The position numbers and the translations under genes are program-made. Shown piece by piece: positions 11,716 through 22,100 of a stretch of DNA of 64,000 bases. This DNA comes from Charina bottae (Eukaryota; Chordata; Lepidosauria; Squamata; Charinaidae), in NCBI GenBank assembly GCA_023362775.1, contig JALMGJ010000005.1:82935921-82999920 (forward strand), given 5' to 3'. A model generated the notes under the pieces. It ran no database searches, was not told where the DNA came from, and was given only the letters and a program-made list of their open reading frames with translations. Numbering within the stretch: position 1 is the stretch's first letter; every line of letters begins with the position of its first letter.

Positions 11716-11947
11716 AAAAGTGGAAAGTGAAGGCCAAAGTGGTCCCAGTGGTGGTAGGAGCACCCGGGGCTGTGACTCCTAAGCTGGGAGAACGGCTCCA
11801 ACAGATCCCAGGAACAACATCAGAGCTCTCTGTCCAGAAGAGTGCAATGCTAGGAACAGCTAAGATCCTGCGCAGAACCCTCAAACTCCCAGGCCTCTGA
11901 TAGAGGACCCGAAGTTGAGGAAGACACATACCACCCATAGGGGTGAG

Positions 11948-11950
<3 letters not shown>
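11716..11950 (+). mobile_element. R4/Dong-type LINE 3' end (ORF C terminus)
   Basis: The plus strand encodes KWKVKAKVVPVVVGAPGAV, then TPKLGERLQQIPGTTSE and SVQKSAMLGTAKILRRTLKL. This is the extreme C terminus of R4-clade proteins that lies after the restriction-like endonuclease. A short 3' UTR follows (GAGGAAGACACATACCACCC, then ATAGGGGTGAGAAGG) matching, in opposite orientation, the ends at 6500-6545 and 53950-54010. A (TG)n tract follows directly, replacing the usual tail. The fragment starts only about 36 bp from the GBF1 acceptor at 11680. Confidence 0.85.

Positions 11951-11994
<44 letters not shown>
11951..11994. repeat. (TG)n microsatellite
   Basis: About 20 uninterrupted TG units directly after the R4 3' end. 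Confidence 0.95.
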
Positions 11995-11995
<1 letters not shown>

Positions 11996-12711
11996 ATGTA
12001 TGTATTAGCATTTATTAGCATTCAGCATTCATTTATAACCATTATTACAAATGGTAAGCATGACTTGAGATGGTTGGAGGATGTATTGAATACCTCTTGA
12101 ATTTATTGTAGAACATTTGATGTTCATTTTCTTAATCATCATAGGGTTACCTTTGGATGGTTGTAGTAGACTTTAAAGAAAGTCCAATTTATCATTAATT
12201 ACATTCAGTTCCTTATAAATTAAAGGACAGTATGCTGTTACCATACATTGCCTAGCTAGGAATTCTTCTTGAGAGACATTATCAGTTGGTTGATAGAGGA
12301 GGGCTTTTTATCCTGATTTTTAGTGCAAGGTTTTAATACGATGCCCACTGTATACACACTGGCAATTAGAGCTAATACACATGCCCTTTAGTTTGATAAC
12401 TTCTACTCATGGTGAGGAGATTGAGGTATTTGAGGTATTCTTATTAAATGACCAATACCCAGGTGTATCAAAGGCAGTTGTGAAATTTTCATTTAAAACC
12501 TTAGCTTATAGGAAGCATTTCATCCCTTCTATGCAATGTTAACTTTATAGGGTTTCTCCCTTCTCTCTCTCTCTCTCTCTGCTTGTGTGTAAGACAGCAC
12601 ACCATTAATACATGTATTAAGTGTATGTATGTGAGATACACACACACACATACTTATTCATGTATTAATGGTGTGCTGACTTTTTAAAATTCTGTGACTT
12701 GGTCTTGGACA
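11995..12711. other. Intronic sequence with short CT and CA repeats
   Basis: A (CT)n tract near 12563-12580 and a short CA tract near 12639-12650. No gene or transposon was recognised. The last five bases, GGACA (12707-12711), are the left target-site copy of the copia element. Confidence 0.6.
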
Positions 12712-13462
12712 TGTCAGATTTCTTATTGGGTTATATGAAATTGGAAATTGGGTTTCTCTACAAAGCAAAAGTGTTTTGGCAAATTGCATCTTTTACAAAG
12801 CAAAGCAAAGCAAAGCATTCTCATGATGACGTGAATGCCAGGTGGCTGGACAACAGAGAAGCCTTGGTTTTGTTTACATCCTCAACAGATATGAAGCTAG
12901 AAGGTACCATTGTTATGGCTAGCAATGGAAATCTTCCCATGAGAAGATATCCTCCTGATTTCCCTCAATGGGAAGCCGTGCTCAGGCCCCCCTGAGCAAG
13001 GAAGGAGGGGGGAACTCATGCTGTGTGCTTTGAGGCCTAGTGTGCGTGTCACAGCTAACTTCCAGCCAATCAGAAAGCTAGAAGAACTGAATATACAACC
13101 ATGCAAAATGGTGTTCTATGTCTTCTTGATTTCTAGTGTCTTTTAGCTATGTAGTTCTTCACGTGTTCACTTCCCGTGGACTGGGCAGAGTGAGCTATGC
13201 CTGGCTTTGGGTATAGGCCACGGCAGGAACTCTGGCCCTGGGATCAATACATGGAACTCTGCTTATAAGTTCTAGTTTTGTTTTTCCTTTTACAATGATG
13301 TATCCTGTATATTCATCTTTTGCATTTTTGCGATAATGTACTGTATCTGCATTATTGCCCTATGCTAAACAGTAAACACTGTTCGCCCTAACAAGCTGCA
13401 TTCTTGTCTGTTTATTCTCAAGCCTCGGGTTTTTCCCCTTTAAGCCAGCATATACCCCATCA
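12712..13462 (+). repeat. Copia 5' LTR
   Basis: A 751-bp direct repeat beginning TGTCAGATTTC and ending ATACCCCATCA (TG...CA). It contains a (CAAAG)n-like stretch and a likely TATA-type GCTTATAAG near 13260. Differences from the 3' LTR: a C-run length near 12990, CACGG/CATGG near 13220, ACATGG/ACACGG near 13252, and GTTCGCC/GTTGGCC near 13382. Confidence 0.95.
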
Positions 13463-13482
13463 GGTTATGGTGGCCCAGAGAG
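13463..13482 (+). promoter_or_regulatory. Primer-binding site, internal initiator-Met tRNA type
   Basis: The bases right after the 5' LTR, GGTTATGGTGGCCCAGAG, match the complement of the anticodon-loop region of initiator tRNA-Met (GGTTATGGGCCCAG) with a small insertion. Copia-type elements are known to prime from this internal half-tRNA position, so the site itself supports the copia assignment. Confidence 0.75.
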
Positions 13483-13572
13483 AAATTTGCGTTTTCTTTG
13501 CTGCGTTGGACGTTGGAGTTTGTTTTTAGAGGCTGATTTTGGAGTAAACATGTTTTCTTTGAGTGGTCAGCA

Positions 13573-13880
13573 ATGGCTGAACAGTGTCTGGTCAGTCTGC
13601 CATTTGAGGCTTTAGATGGCACAAACTATCTGACCTGGTGTGTGGAGATGGAATCATTATTTTTGCAAGAAGATTTGTGGCAGTAAGTGGCAAATCCACT
13701 TCCAGAGATCCCTAGAGGATTCGGAGAGAATCTCTCTGAAGAAGTGCAAGCATGTTTGGACTGTGCTTATGGCATTTTTGCTTTTGGGACTCAACTCCTC
13801 TGAATGGAATTATTTCAGCTACTGCATGTCAGCAACCCACGGACTGAGAAATGGGTGCTGAGAGCTGTTGGAGCCTTCAA
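13573..13880 (+). pseudogene. Copia gag remnant
   Basis: ATG at 13573 opens MAEQCLVSLPFEALDGTNYL then TWCVEMESLFLQEDLWQ before a stop at 13684. The pattern F-x-LDGTNYLTW-x-x-x-MESLL-x-x-x-DLW is the N-terminal Gag signature of Ty1/copia elements. Gag-like residues continue after the stop (NLSEEVQACLDCAYG). The zinc knuckle was not found. Confidence 0.75.
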
Positions 13881-14816
13881 TACACAGTAGAACTCTGTTG
13901 CCCTTGGTGGTCTATTAAGACAGCTTTATGGTTTGAAGCTGCAACCAGTGAGACTATGATGACCCACCTTGGTGAGTTCAAGACTTTTTGTTTGCTGCAT
14001 TTGAACAACAAGGCATGTTTTTCTGGCACTGTGAAAAAGCGTGCATGATTTTTGTCAAGCCTGGTCATAGGTTTGGTCTACTGGTCGAGTTTATTTCCTG
14101 TGGATTATTGTACAAGCCACTTCCAGGAGCCGTCTGTTGCTGTTGCCTAACAAAGTGTTCCAGCTGAAGTAAAACCTGGTATGGAATTTACAATAGCCGT
14201 GTTTTGGTGTGCTGCTTCTCAGAAACTTTCTACAAGGCTCTTCCCTGCCCCGATGCCCAGCGGAGGCCTGATTTACGAAGGGAGGGGACGCCAGATGCCA
14301 GGAGTCAGCTGAACAACAAATCCAAGTTTTCTGCTCTACTGGCTGCTGTTTGTAAGCATTTCTACAGAGACTCTGTTTTTGAATTCAGCTCGCTGTAAAG
14401 TTTGTAAACATGGACGGTTATTGTTACAAATTTCAGCCTTGAGTTCAGCAAGTCATTTTAGCTGATATTTCTGTGTAAGGAATGTGTATGTGTACACTTG
14501 TTTTTCTCTCCTCAGTGTTCCAGCCCTGATCAAGTCTAACTGTACTTGTTGTATTCAAAGGTGCTGAATGTTTCATTGCGATATGAAACTGCTTGTGTTG
14601 AGGCTGAGTGTGTTAGAGACAAACCTGTAAAATCAAGTGTGTGAGATGCTGTGGAGATTGTGTGGACAGGACATTGTGTGTTTAATGTTCCCCACATCAT
14701 AAATGCATCCATAAAGTTTTCACAAAGTACTGGGGTATCCTGGGATGGGAGAGTGTGTCTCAGATAGCCAAATGCATTCTGAGTTAGAACCCAGAAAATG
14801 TGCAAAAGTTTCTTGA

Positions 14817-15070
14817 TTGTGTAAACTGTGCGTAAACAATCTAAAAAAAATCAGGACTGTGTCTGTTACTAGGCAAAGTGACAGAGTGTTAACTAGACCA
14901 TTTCAGTTGGTTCATAGAGACCTAGTTAGCCCCCATGTCCCAAGTAATGGTGGGGTGCGAGTTTCATGTTCCTTCTGGTTGATGATCATACCTGCTTGTG
15001 TTGTTGCTACTTGTTGAAGTCTAAAGCAAAGGTCTGTGCTCGCTTTGAAGTGTATGTAGCAATGGTAGGA
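14817..15070 (+). pseudogene. Copia integrase remnant
   Basis: The frame gives CKLCVNNLKKIRT then RPFQLVHRDLVSPHVPSNGG, which is the end of the zinc-binding domain and the first catalytic strand of copia integrase (first Asp in HRDL). A frameshift near 14965 leads to a degraded LMIIPA segment where the DDYS-type motif is expected. The remaining catalytic residues are not recognisable. Confidence 0.7.
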
Positions 15071-16139
15071 TGAAAATAAGGTCAGTTTCAGTCAGATTGT
15101 AGTGGAGTGTTCCTGAGCCATTTGTTCCAGAATTGGCTTTGTAGGAAAGTATTCTCCCAAAGACTTGCCAATGTTGGAATTCTAGCTGAGTGTTGGTGTT
15201 GTGAATACCATTAAAAATAGCCTGCTGTTAGTTGCTCAGGTGCCATCCCATGTCTGGGGAGAGGCTGCCTTGATTGCAGTGTGTGGTTTCTAACTAACCA
15301 GGTAGTAGAATTCAACTGTGAAAAGAAATTGTTTTTCTTTTGTATGGCAAGCGCCCTTCACTGAAGTACCTGCATGTCTGTGAAACATTTGCGTGTGTTC
15401 ACAACCCCAGGTCACAGAGAAGGAAGAACCAAGGAAGCAGAGTGCTTCAGGTTGTTGGTTGTTGATTAAAATCCAAGGCTTATCGGTGTTTCATTAAGCC
15501 ATGGTCAAATCCAAATCTCCAGAAGTGCTTTATGTTTAAGCAGCCTACTGGTTGGAAAGGTTACATGCTAAGGTTGCAGAAGTGTTGCTGCATTGCTAGT
15601 GTAAACCCACTGTCCATGGTTCAGTAGATGGGCAAAAACCAGTTCAGGTTTCTTCTGTTCCCCAGTCTCCGAGTGTGAAAAGGGCCCCTCAGGTGAAGGA
15701 GTGGAAATTTCACCTGAGCAGTTGCAGGGCCTGGAGGGGGAGTCAGGTATTAGGAAAAGAGATGGTGATGAGGATGTACAGTGGTCATTCCTCATGGGTC
15801 CTCTTATTCCAGGGTGTGAAGCCTGACAGATTTGTGATTTAGCAGGTGACAGTGTGTCAAGTTACCTGAGAAAACCCAGTCTTTGCTAGATGTGTGGCTC
15901 CTGCCTTTGAGAGGCAGGGAGAGCGTTGGAACACAGCTGTGGATAGTCAGTTTGAGTTTTGGTGAAGTGTTAAAAGTAACCAACCTATCCTTTGCTTTAG
16001 TAAGCTGTAGGTTCCAGATGAGTGTTCAGAAAGACATTTATTTCTGATAATACTCTGCAGTGTAAAGCCAGTGTTGCCCAGGGATTTGTTCACAAGAAGG
16101 AGTTTGTGAACTGTGGATCTAGTGTATGCACCCACAGCT

Positions 16140-16650
16140 AGGCCAGAATATTTACGTGTGGTGCGTTTTCTGGTTGCGTAGCATGGAAACAGGTGTCCAT
16201 TTACATATTGTGATGTTGGCACAGCATATTTGAATGTAGATCTCCCTGAAACAGTGTGTGTAAGGCAAGCGTTTTGGCTCTACATGTGTGGCAGTTCCCA
16301 AACAATTCATTGACTTAACAGGGTGCTTTATGGATTTTAAAGCAGGCCAGTCATTGATAGCATGGTGCAGATGCAAACTGGGATGTGAGAACAGTCACGT
16401 GCTGTTTTCTATGTGTACATAAGAAAGTGTTGAAGTTTGTGTAGGACTTCGTACTTATGTAGTTGTTTTTCTGCTTAGAAACTGAAGTTTTCCACCTTGA
16501 ATAAGAATTTGTCAGTCAGCTGAGGTAGAATTGCCAGCTGAGGAAGTTCAGCACAAATTCAAACATTTATCTTGGTGTTGAAGTTACAAAAGCCCAGAAC
16601 AGAGATAGTTCTTGAGAGTGTCAAATGACAGAGTGTTACAGAGTGTCATT
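16140..16650 (+). pseudogene. Copia reverse transcriptase remnant
   Basis: Near 16210 the sequence encodes DVGTAYLNVDLPETVCVRQA, matching the copia RT motif with the first catalytic Asp. Near 16325 a degraded LYG..Q.G motif is visible, and near 16575 LGVEVTKAQNRDS corresponds to the strand after the palm. All are separated by stops and shifts. The second catalytic motif (Y-x-DD) was not located. Confidence 0.65.
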
Positions 16651-17180
16651 TGTGTAAAAGGAAGCTTATCCTTAATTTGTTGTACAGTATATATCACTCT
16701 ACAGTAACGCAGTGGACATGCCCTGAATTAGTTTTGCCCAGGTAGGGTACCAAGCTTGCAAAATGACTTGGTCCTCCATGTGAGCTTGCAAATGGGTGAA
16801 AAAAAAAAGTCCTGCGAAAAAAAAATCCTGCGGCAGGATTGGAATTCCTTATCTATGCTGACTGCGATTTTTGCAAAGGAGGGGACAGAACATTTGAGGG
16901 CAATGTTTTTCTGTTTCTCTGTACTGATTCTGTTCCTGCATAATCTGTATTATTATGTATTTGTATGTATCTGAATAAAACATTGCATGAAGTGTATATT
17001 GTGCATTATACATATGTGTAACAAGTGTTTTTAAACCATTTCCTAGTGTTGATGGCTATTGGTTGTAAAAACTGTAACTTGAATAGTGTGATTATTACAT
17101 GTATTAACCTTTGTTGTTTCTGTTTCTGTACAAATGTATTTTAAAGCTTTGAACAACTTCCATCATTGTTTGCATTGTGT

Positions 17181-17200
17181 CGAAATCCAATGTGGAGGGG
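17181..17200 (+). promoter_or_regulatory. Copia polypurine tract
   Basis: CCAATGTGGAGGGG sits immediately before the 3' LTR, as expected for the primer of plus-strand DNA synthesis. Confidence 0.8.
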
Positions 17201-17952
17201 TGTCAGATTTCTTATTGGGTTATATGAAATTGGAAATTGGGTTTCTCTACAAAGCAAAAGTGTTTTGGCAAATTGCATCTTTTACAAAGCAAAGCAAAGC
17301 AAAGCATTCTCATGATGACGTGAATGCCAGGTGGCTGGACAACAGAGAAGCCTTGGTTTTGTTTACATCCTCAACAGATATGAAGCTAGAAGGTACCATT
17401 GTTATGGCTAGCAATGGAAATCTTCCCATGAGAAGATATCCTCCTGATTTCCCTCAATGGGAAGCCGTGCTCAGGCCCCCCCTGAGCAAGGAAGGAGGGG
17501 GGAACTCATGCTGTGTGCTTTGAGGCCTAGTGTGCGTGTCACAGCTAACTTCCAGCCAATCAGAAAGCTAGAAGAACTGAATATACAACCATGCAAAATG
17601 GTGTTCTATGTCTTCTTGATTTCTAGTGTCTTTTAGCTATGTAGTTCTTCACGTGTTCACTTCCCGTGGACTGGGCAGAGTGAGCTATGCCTGGCTTTGG
17701 GTATAGGCCATGGCAGGAACTCTGGCCCTGGGATCAATACACGGAACTCTGCTTATAAGTTCTAGTTTTGTTTTTCCTTTTACAATGATGTATCCTGTAT
17801 ATTCATCTTTTGCATTTTTGCGATAATGTACTGTATCTGCATTATTGCCCTATGCTAAACAGTAAACACTGTTGGCCCTAACAAGCTGCATTCTTGTCTG
17901 TTTATTCTCAAGCCTCGGGTTTTTCCCCTTTAAGCCAGCATATACCCCATCA
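17201..17952 (+). repeat. Copia 3' LTR
   Basis: A 752-bp copy of the 5' LTR, TGTCAGATTTC to ACCCCATCA, followed by the target duplicate GGACA. The near-identity with the 5' copy includes the chance 98-codon frame present in both. Confidence 0.95.
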
Positions 17953-18194
17953 GGACAATCAATCAATCAATATGCAATCTTACTGGACTATATGCACCTA
18001 TGGTTCTTTTCTTAGTGGAAATTAGCCCAAGTCCTTATCTTATATGGTGACTGTTGTTGCTAATTTTATAATTAGTGGGAAGAGATAACTTTCTGGTCGG
18101 CTTCACACTAAGAAGTGGGTCACATATGGGGACAGATTGGAGGAGATCAAGCAGAAGTCATCTGTCCCAGTAAGTAAGCTAACCATCAGTTCTC

Positions 18195-18265
18195 CCATTA
18201 AGAATGATTATGTGCCAACAAATCATCACCGACTCTTAGTGACCATATAGATTTTCTCCATGACA
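18195..18265 (+). repeat. Possible SINE fragment
   Basis: GTGCCAACAAATCATCACCG then ACTCTTAGTGACCATATAGA resembles a dispersed reptile repeat with a BovB-like GACTCTTAGTGACC motif. The fragment is short and its ends are unclear. Confidence 0.35.
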
Positions 18266-18424
18266 TTAAGAATGAGATAAACAAATTTGATTGCCATTTG
18301 CTATATTCTTCAGCCTGACAATTTATCCCTGAGTCTCCGGTTGGAGAACGCTGTCAAGGAGAATTGGAAGTTCTCAACATTTTTTGCCATACTGAGAGGT
18401 GAAATGGGCATCTATATGACTCAC

Positions 18425-18519
18425 CTATTTTCCAGCACAATCCTCAGAAGCATCTCCAAACAGAAAGCACAGTCTTCTTCATCATAAGTTTCCTCATCAG
18501 GAGTCACAGATATGAGAGC
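18425..18519 (-). CDS. GBF1: GBF1 exon e
   Basis: A 95-nt exon encoding ALISVTPDEETYDEED followed by CAFCLEMLLRIVLEN and the first two bases of an Arg codon. The acceptor is CTTCAG and the donor GTGAGT, a strong consensus 5' splice site. The split Arg codon is completed by the first G of exon 11526-11679, which reads on as DRVTFVWQ. The acidic stretch followed by an LEMLLRIVLENR helix is characteristic of GBF1. Confidence 0.95.
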
Positions 18520-18884
18520 CTGAAGCAGCCAGAGAATATTTACATATTTAAAAATTGGTATTCACTTTCCTTGAGATCTGCTTGTCAGTATATTTCTTTT
18601 TGTTTCAATTTCATGTGGAAACTTTGTATCAACTTACTAACTTGTTAACTCCTATCTACTGTGAATTAAGTAGCTAGGGGGTGCCATAATCTACTGCCTG
18701 AAAAATGGAAGATTTTAAAGAGATTTTTTTGGAGTTTCATTGTGAGCTTTAGCAGTCCTTTAAAGCAGCAGTCCCCAACCTTTTTGGCACCAGGGACTGG
18801 TTGTGGAAGAAAATTTTTCCACGGACCGGGGGGGGGGGGGCGAGGTTTGGTAGTAGTAGTTTATTAATTGATTAGTCCTGTGAC

Positions 18885-18938
18885 CTTATCAATACAATAC
18901 AATACAATACAGTACAATACAATACAATACAAAAATAA
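18885..18938. repeat. (AATAC)n microsatellite
   Basis: About ten pentamer units with one variant, inside the hAT MITE. Confidence 0.9.
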
Positions 18939-19003
18939 AATAAAATACAATAATAAAATACATATGTGATAATACATAGGGTCATAAATCAGATATATAA
19001 ATG

Positions 19004-19362
19004 GTGGGAGCCAATCACGTGCACCGGGGGGTGTTTGCAGGCGGGAGCCAATCGCGCACACCGGGGGGTTGCAGGCGGGAGCCAATCGCGCGCACCGGGG
19101 GGTTGCAGGCGGGAGCCAATCACGTGCACCGGGGGGTGTTTGCAGGCGGGAGCCAATCGCGCGCACCAGGGGTTGCAGGCGGGAGCCAATCACGTGCACT
19201 GGGGGGCAGGGTTTGCAGGCGGGAGCCAATCGCGTGCGAGGGGTTGCAGGCGGGAGCCAATTGCGTGCACCGGGGGGCAGGGTTTGCAGGTGGGAGCCAA
19301 TTGCGCGCACCAGGGGCGGGGTAATCGCGCACACCAGGGGGCAGGGTTTGCAGGCGGGAGCC
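19004..19362. repeat. GC- and CpG-rich minisatellite
   Basis: About ten imperfect tandem units of 33-42 bp around the core GGGAGCCAATCGCGCGCACC followed by a G-run and TTGCAGGC. It is strikingly GC/CpG-rich within AT-rich surroundings. Long frames on both strands here come from the repeat unit and are not genes. Confidence 0.9.
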
Positions 19363-20649
19363 CCAGAGCCCACTTCCTAACAGGCCACAGTCCACTAGTG
19401 GGCCGCAGCCCACAGGTTGAGGACCCCTGCTTTAAAGAGACCCTTTCAGAGTACAGCCAAGTTATTCTGCAGAATATACGGGATATTGGGGAAGAGATCA
19501 TTTCTAAACTGTGTCATCTGGCCAAAGATGGTATAGAGGAAGATGAAGATTTTGGCAAAGAGGGAGATCAGTGATATTGAAGCTATGCCAGGCGAAGACT
19601 ACATCTTGGAATTGAAGGGGTTACAATGACAGTCTGAACTGCAGATTATAAAGAGAGTTGTTTTTCTGGAAAATTGTTATGTCTTTCTGAAGGATTGTTA
19701 TGGGAAAGAAGAAAATATGTTATGGGGGAGGCTTTTTGCCGAGAGATTTGGGTTTTCAAGGGGGGCAGTTGAGCTGTTTGATTTTTATAAGAAAAATGCC
19801 TTGGGTGTAATTGGGAGATATGTAACTTAGTTTATTTTGGAGTAGGGTAAAAATTTAAGAATGTATAACTGGACTGATAATGAGGTTAAGATGATTTTGT
19901 TTTTTTAATGACTTGGATTAAGATATATTGGAATTGTTTTAAGATCTGTTTAATTTGCAAGATTTATTAGATATTTGTAAGATATAATAATAGTTGTTTG
20001 ATTTTTAGGTTTAATAGAGTTAAGATTATTTAATTATTTATTATTTATTATTATTTATTATTAATTATTTATTATTTAATAGAGTTAAGATTATTTATTA
20101 TTTAAGTTAAGATTATTTATTATTTATTATTATTATTAATTATTTATTATTTAATAGAGTTAAGATTATTGTATTGTATTAATCATAAAAGCAGACAATT
20201 TATATGTATTTATAATTTAATTTTCATTATAGTGGACAGAAATACAGAGAATAGTGATAGGAAGGAAGGAACTAAATGGATGTTGTCTTATGGGGGAAGG
20301 AAGTTGATTTATACACACACACACACACACAGTTTCTTTATATAAAGGGAAGGAGCAATTGCATTAGTGATTTGTATAACAGAAAGATTTATAGAAATGA
20401 TGTGATTTGATATACAGTAAGAGACTGATTAGAGAAATTGCTGTATATTCTTGCTGCTGAAAGTCGTAAGTCACCTTTGTATGTAATCTTCAAAATTCTT
20501 TTTTCTTGTTTTACACTTTTTAGTTTTCTTTTTGTAGTTTCCTTTGTTTTGTTGTGTAGTTTTTATCTTTGTCTTAAACTTAATAAAATTCTTTAAAAAA
20601 TAAAAATAAACCAGCATCTATGGGTGACCAGGTTCCTCTTGGGTAAGGA

Positions 20650-22100
20650 GGAGTTAGGGGACTGCTGTGAGGAATATTCTTAGCATCTGCTAGAGAAAGC
20701 CGCTCAAGTTCACTCAGTGTTGGACTCCGGCTGGACAGATCCTTTGGAAGTGACTGAGACACAAATGAGCCCTGCTACTTGGGAGGAGTTCAAGTTGGTT
20801 GGTTCCGAGAAAGCAGACAGGGTCTTCATGGCTGTGAGTTTGGTCACCTGTGTTCTGGATTCATGCCCCTCCTGATTGGTTAAGGCTGCCTGGGAGGTGG
20901 CGTGTGGTTGGATCCAAGCGGTGGTTAATGCCTCTTTGTGGGACAGGGTGGTACTGCCTTGAAGGAGGCGGGGGTGCACCTCCTTCTCAACGGACCATCC
21001 TTGGACTCAATAGGTCTGGACAACTTCAATCTAGTCTCCAACCTTCCCTTTTTAGGGAAGGTTGTTGAGAGGGTGGTTGGTGCTCAGCCACAGAGGGTCA
21101 TGAAGCGGATTATCTGGACCCTTTTCAGTCTGGGTTCAGGCTGGGGTACAGAACTGAGACAGCATTGGTCTCATCTGTAGATGTCTTTTGGAGGGGATGG
21201 TGCAACCATCTTGGCCCTCCTGGATCTCTCAGCGGCAGTGGTATCCCTCTGAGCTGGGTTTGAGGACTGGGAGCGGGAGGTGGTTCTCCTCCTTTCTCCT
21301 TGGCCAGTTTCAGACGGCATCGGTGGGGGGAAAAGAGATGTTGAGACCTAGGGCTCAGGTCTCTCTCCTCTCCTCTTAACATTTACATGAAATTGCTGAG
21401 TGGGGTCATTCGCTGGCATGGGGTGCAGTATCATCAGTATGCTGATGATACCCAGTTATACATCTCCATTCCTGGCCAGGCAGGTGATGCTGTCGTGGTG
21501 CTGACCGAGTGCCTGGAGGCTGTGAGAGTCTGGATAGGAAGGAACTAACTTCGACTCAACTCTGGCAAGACGAAGTGGCTTTGGGTTTTTGGCCCCCCAG
21601 GGTCTGGTGATATGCCATCTTTGACTCTGGATAGGATTGCACTCTCCCTGACAGAACTGGTGTGCAATTAGGGGGTCTTCTTGAACCGCTACTGCTCGAT
21701 GAACAGGTGGCAGCTGTGGCTAGGTGGGGCCTTTGCGCAGGTCCGACTTGTCAACCAATTGCACCCTTCCTTTCCTGGATTGGGAGGCCTTGCTCACAGT
21801 AACTCATGCCTTGGTCACTTCCCATTTGGATTACTGCAACACACTATATATGGGGCTGCCCTTGAAGGCCACATGGCACAGGATGTCATGGTATCTGGAA
21901 ATGACCTTGGGAGGCAGGGCGAAGAGATGCAGCCAAGGGAACGGTCAGATAAAAGGCAACTTAGCCTGCAGCAGGAATATGGGTGGGGCAAAAGACTCAG
22001 AAGAGACTCTCCCTAGTTTCTTGGGCTGTAAAGGGGATGGGGGGAGAGAGATACTTTCAGACTTGCAAGATTCTGTTAATGTAACCTTCCAATAAAGTAG
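20650..22100 (+). mobile_element. L2-group LINE, heavily degraded
   Basis: Segments match the L2 copy at 51790-53700 in order: the pre-RT linker near 20870-20960, LGKVVERVVGAQP near 21050, and the RT YADDTQLYIS motif encoded near 21440-21465. TLVTSHLDYCNTLYMGLPLK is encoded near 21790-21870. Many stops and deletions are present; no intact frame. Confidence 0.75.

Larger units (their letters stand above)
12712..17952 (+). mobile_element. Ty1/copia LTR retrotransposon, complete but coding-dead
   Basis: A 5,241-bp element with paired LTRs, a 5-bp target duplication GGACA (12707-12711 and 17953-17957), a tRNA-iMet-type PBS and a purine-rich PPT. The interior (13463-17200) keeps recognisable copia order: gag start, integrase, reverse transcriptase. 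It has no frame longer than about 90 codons, so it cannot encode its own proteins. The LTRs differ at only about three substitutions and one 1-bp indel over roughly 750 bp. A young insertion of an already defective template, or later LTR gene conversion, would explain this mismatch. Confidence 0.9.
18766..19429. mobile_element. hAT-type MITE with 8-bp TSD
   Basis: Terminal inverted repeats CAGCAGTCCCCAACC and GGTTGAGGACCCCTG are flanked by a perfect 8-bp duplication CTTTAAAG (18758-18765 and 19430-19437), the hAT signature. The interior holds a G-run at about 18829, an (AATAC)n tract at 18888-18935 and a GC-rich minisatellite at about 19004-19360. No transposase is present. Confidence 0.9.
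18690..20605 (+). mobile_element. L1-derived non-autonomous element carrying a hAT MITE
   Basis: A plus-strand AT-rich element with a small coiled-coil type frame split by the hAT insertion at 18766-19429. Before it reads MEDFKEIFLEFHCEL; after it reads KETLSEYSQVILQNIRDIGE and EIISKLCHLAKDGIEEDEDF. It ends CTTAATAAAATTCTTTAAAA, like the 3' end at 59636-59664. TTA-rich simple sequence occupies 20030-20170 and an AC tract 20315-20331. There is no endonuclease or RT sequence. The left boundary is uncertain. Confidence 0.55.

Noticed and set aside
12699..12995. 98-codon frame repeated at 17134-17523 with nearly identical sequence
   Set aside because: Both lie in the copia LTR pair; the conservation only reflects LTR duplication. 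No motif supports a protein.
18864..19574. Overlapping long frames on both strands (up to 202 codons) rich in Gly, Arg, Ala and Pro
   Set aside because: They arise from tandem units of the minisatellite whose sequence lacks stops; there is no start context or homology.
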